From Nocardioidaceae bacterium (GTDB taxonomy: Bacteria; Actinomycetota; Actinomycetes; Propionibacteriales; Nocardioidaceae): a stretch of 13,839 bases of DNA. The stretch spans positions 1 to 13,839 of the forward strand of contig JACCZJ010000185.1 of NCBI GenBank assembly GCA_013696065.1, in the 5' to 3' direction. This document shows, piece after piece, positions 13,205 through 13,839 of this stretch. Within the stretch, counting starts at the first letter, position 1, and each line of letters begins with the position of its first letter. Position numbers and translations under genes: made by a program. A model generated the notes under the pieces. That model was given only the letters and a program-made list of their open reading frames with translations, did not search any database and was not told the DNA's origin.

Positions 13205-13234
13205 TTGACGAACGTCTGAGCATGTGGCTATTGT
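13205..13234 (+). promoter_or_regulatory. Promoter of the sugar-binding-protein gene
   Basis: TTGACG (13205-13210, 5 of 6 to consensus) and TATTGT (13229-13234, 4 of 6) are 18 bases apart. The predicted start, about 13241, falls inside operator 2, the standard arrangement for repression. The leader would be about 50 bases. Confidence 0.55.
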
Positions 13235-13239
13235 CGGCA

Positions 13240-13251
13240 GACAACGTTGTC
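13240..13251. promoter_or_regulatory. LacI operator 2
   Basis: A second exact copy of GACAACGTTGTC, centred 78 bases from operator 1. It sits on the predicted transcription start of the transporter gene. Two identical sites 78 bases apart could allow a DNA loop if the repressor forms tetramers; otherwise each gene has its own site. Confidence 0.8.
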
Positions 13252-13289
13252 AGGCGCCTTGAGCCGGACGCAGACTGGAGGAAACTCAG

Positions 13290-13839
13290 ATGACTCACCC
13301 CAATCGGCGGCCCCGCCGCACTCTCTCGCTCCTAGCCCCACTCAGCGCGCTGACCTTGGTCCTCGCTGCCTGCGGCGATGGTGGCGGCGGTGATGGCGGC
13401 GGCGATGACAGCGTCGCCGTCACCTTGATCACCAAGGACTCGGTCAACCCCTTCTTCATCGCCATGCAAGAGGGCGCCGAGGCGGCTGCTGAGAAGGAGG
13501 GCGTCGACATCACCGTCACCGCTGGCAAGGAGGATGGTGACGAGGCCGGTCAGATCACCGAGATCGAGAACGCCATCAACCGTGGCGACGACGGCATCTT
13601 GATCACGCCGAACGGTCCCGGGGTCAACGGTTCCCTCACCAAGGCACGCGATGCCGGTCTTTATGTCATCGCCCTCGACACCCCGCCCGACCCGGCTGAC
13701 CTCGTCGACATCACGTTCGCGACGGACAACTTCGAGGCAGGTGAGCTGATCGGGAAGTGGGCCGCCGGCACTTTGGCCGGTGAGCCGGCGACGATCGCGC
13801 TGCTCGACCTCTTCAACGACAAGGTGGTCAGTGTCGACT
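13290..13839 (+). CDS. Sugar ABC transporter substrate-binding lipoprotein, cut by the window end
   Basis: First 183 residues of a solute-binding protein of the ribose/fructose-binding type (Peripla_BP_4-like fold). A basic N-terminus and hydrophobic core lead to the lipobox LVLAAC (23-28), so Cys28 is the lipidated residue and the mature protein is membrane-anchored outside the cell. A Gly/Asp linker (29-40) follows, then the binding fold beginning VAVTLITKDSVNPFF (42-56), with ILITPNGPGV (102-111) and VIALDTPPDP (125-134), typical for monosaccharide binders. GGAGG (13277-13281) is 8 bases upstream of the ATG. Permease and ATPase genes are expected beyond the edge. The sugar is unknown. Control by the divergent LacI repressor is predicted from the operator on its promoter. 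Confidence 0.93.
   Translation, partial: MTHPNRRPRRTLSLLAPLSALTLVLAACGDGGGGDGGGDDSVAVTLITKDSVNPFFIAMQEGAEAAAEKEGVDITVTAGKEDGDEAGQITEIENAINRGDDGILITPNGPGVNGSLTKARDAGLYVIALDTPPDPADLVDITFATDNFEAGELIGKWAAGTLAGEPATIALLDLFNDKVVSVD

Noticed and set aside
13376..13410. GGC/GAT-rich tract that looks like a short repeat
   Set aside because: It encodes the Gly/Asp linker normally found just after the lipobox of binding lipoproteins.
1..13839. tRNA, rRNA, CRISPR array, transposase or phage integration genes
   Set aside because: Nothing of these kinds was seen on either strand on reading through the window.

Overview
The window is about 13.8 kb of high-GC DNA from an actinobacterium. The gene content, the frequent GTG/TTG starts and several promoters that seem to give leaderless mRNAs all point to Actinomycetota. 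The genus cannot be read from the sequence; something in the Propionibacteriales/Micrococcales range is a reasonable guess.

The backbone is a housekeeping block also known from mycobacteria. In M. tuberculosis the corresponding order is accD5 - birA - PH-domain membrane protein - GtrA-like protein - purK - purE - fadE25. Here it runs as: acyl-CoA carboxylase beta subunit (minus, C-terminus beyond the left edge), divergent birA, PH-domain membrane protein and a class III adenylate cyclase (plus, start/stop overlap), then after an interruption GtrA (minus), purK-purE (plus) and an acyl-CoA dehydrogenase (plus).

Two accessory stretches interrupt the block. The first, about 3.96-7.22 kb, holds a small four-helix membrane protein divergent from a MerR-family regulator, with a textbook MerR-type promoter between them, and then a 671-residue glycosyltransferase-like gene of visibly lower GC. 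The 3' end of that gene overlaps the merR gene tail to tail. The second is a sulfotransferase-like gene coupled to the end of purE. Together with GtrA these hint at cell-surface glycan synthesis and modification.

The right end is a sugar-uptake locus: a LacI-family repressor (minus) and, divergent from it, the start of a lipoprotein sugar-binding protein of an ABC transporter (plus, cut by the window edge). Between them are two identical perfect 12-bp palindromes, one at the repressor's side and one on the predicted transcription start of the transporter.

No rRNA, tRNA, CRISPR array, insertion sequence or transposase was seen. No stretch longer than about 190 bases lacks a gene. The most interesting signals are the MerR promoter with tandem operators, the 14-bp perfect inverted repeat that supplies the cyclase stop codon, the bidirectional -10 element between pccB and birA, and the foreign-looking glycosyltransferase.
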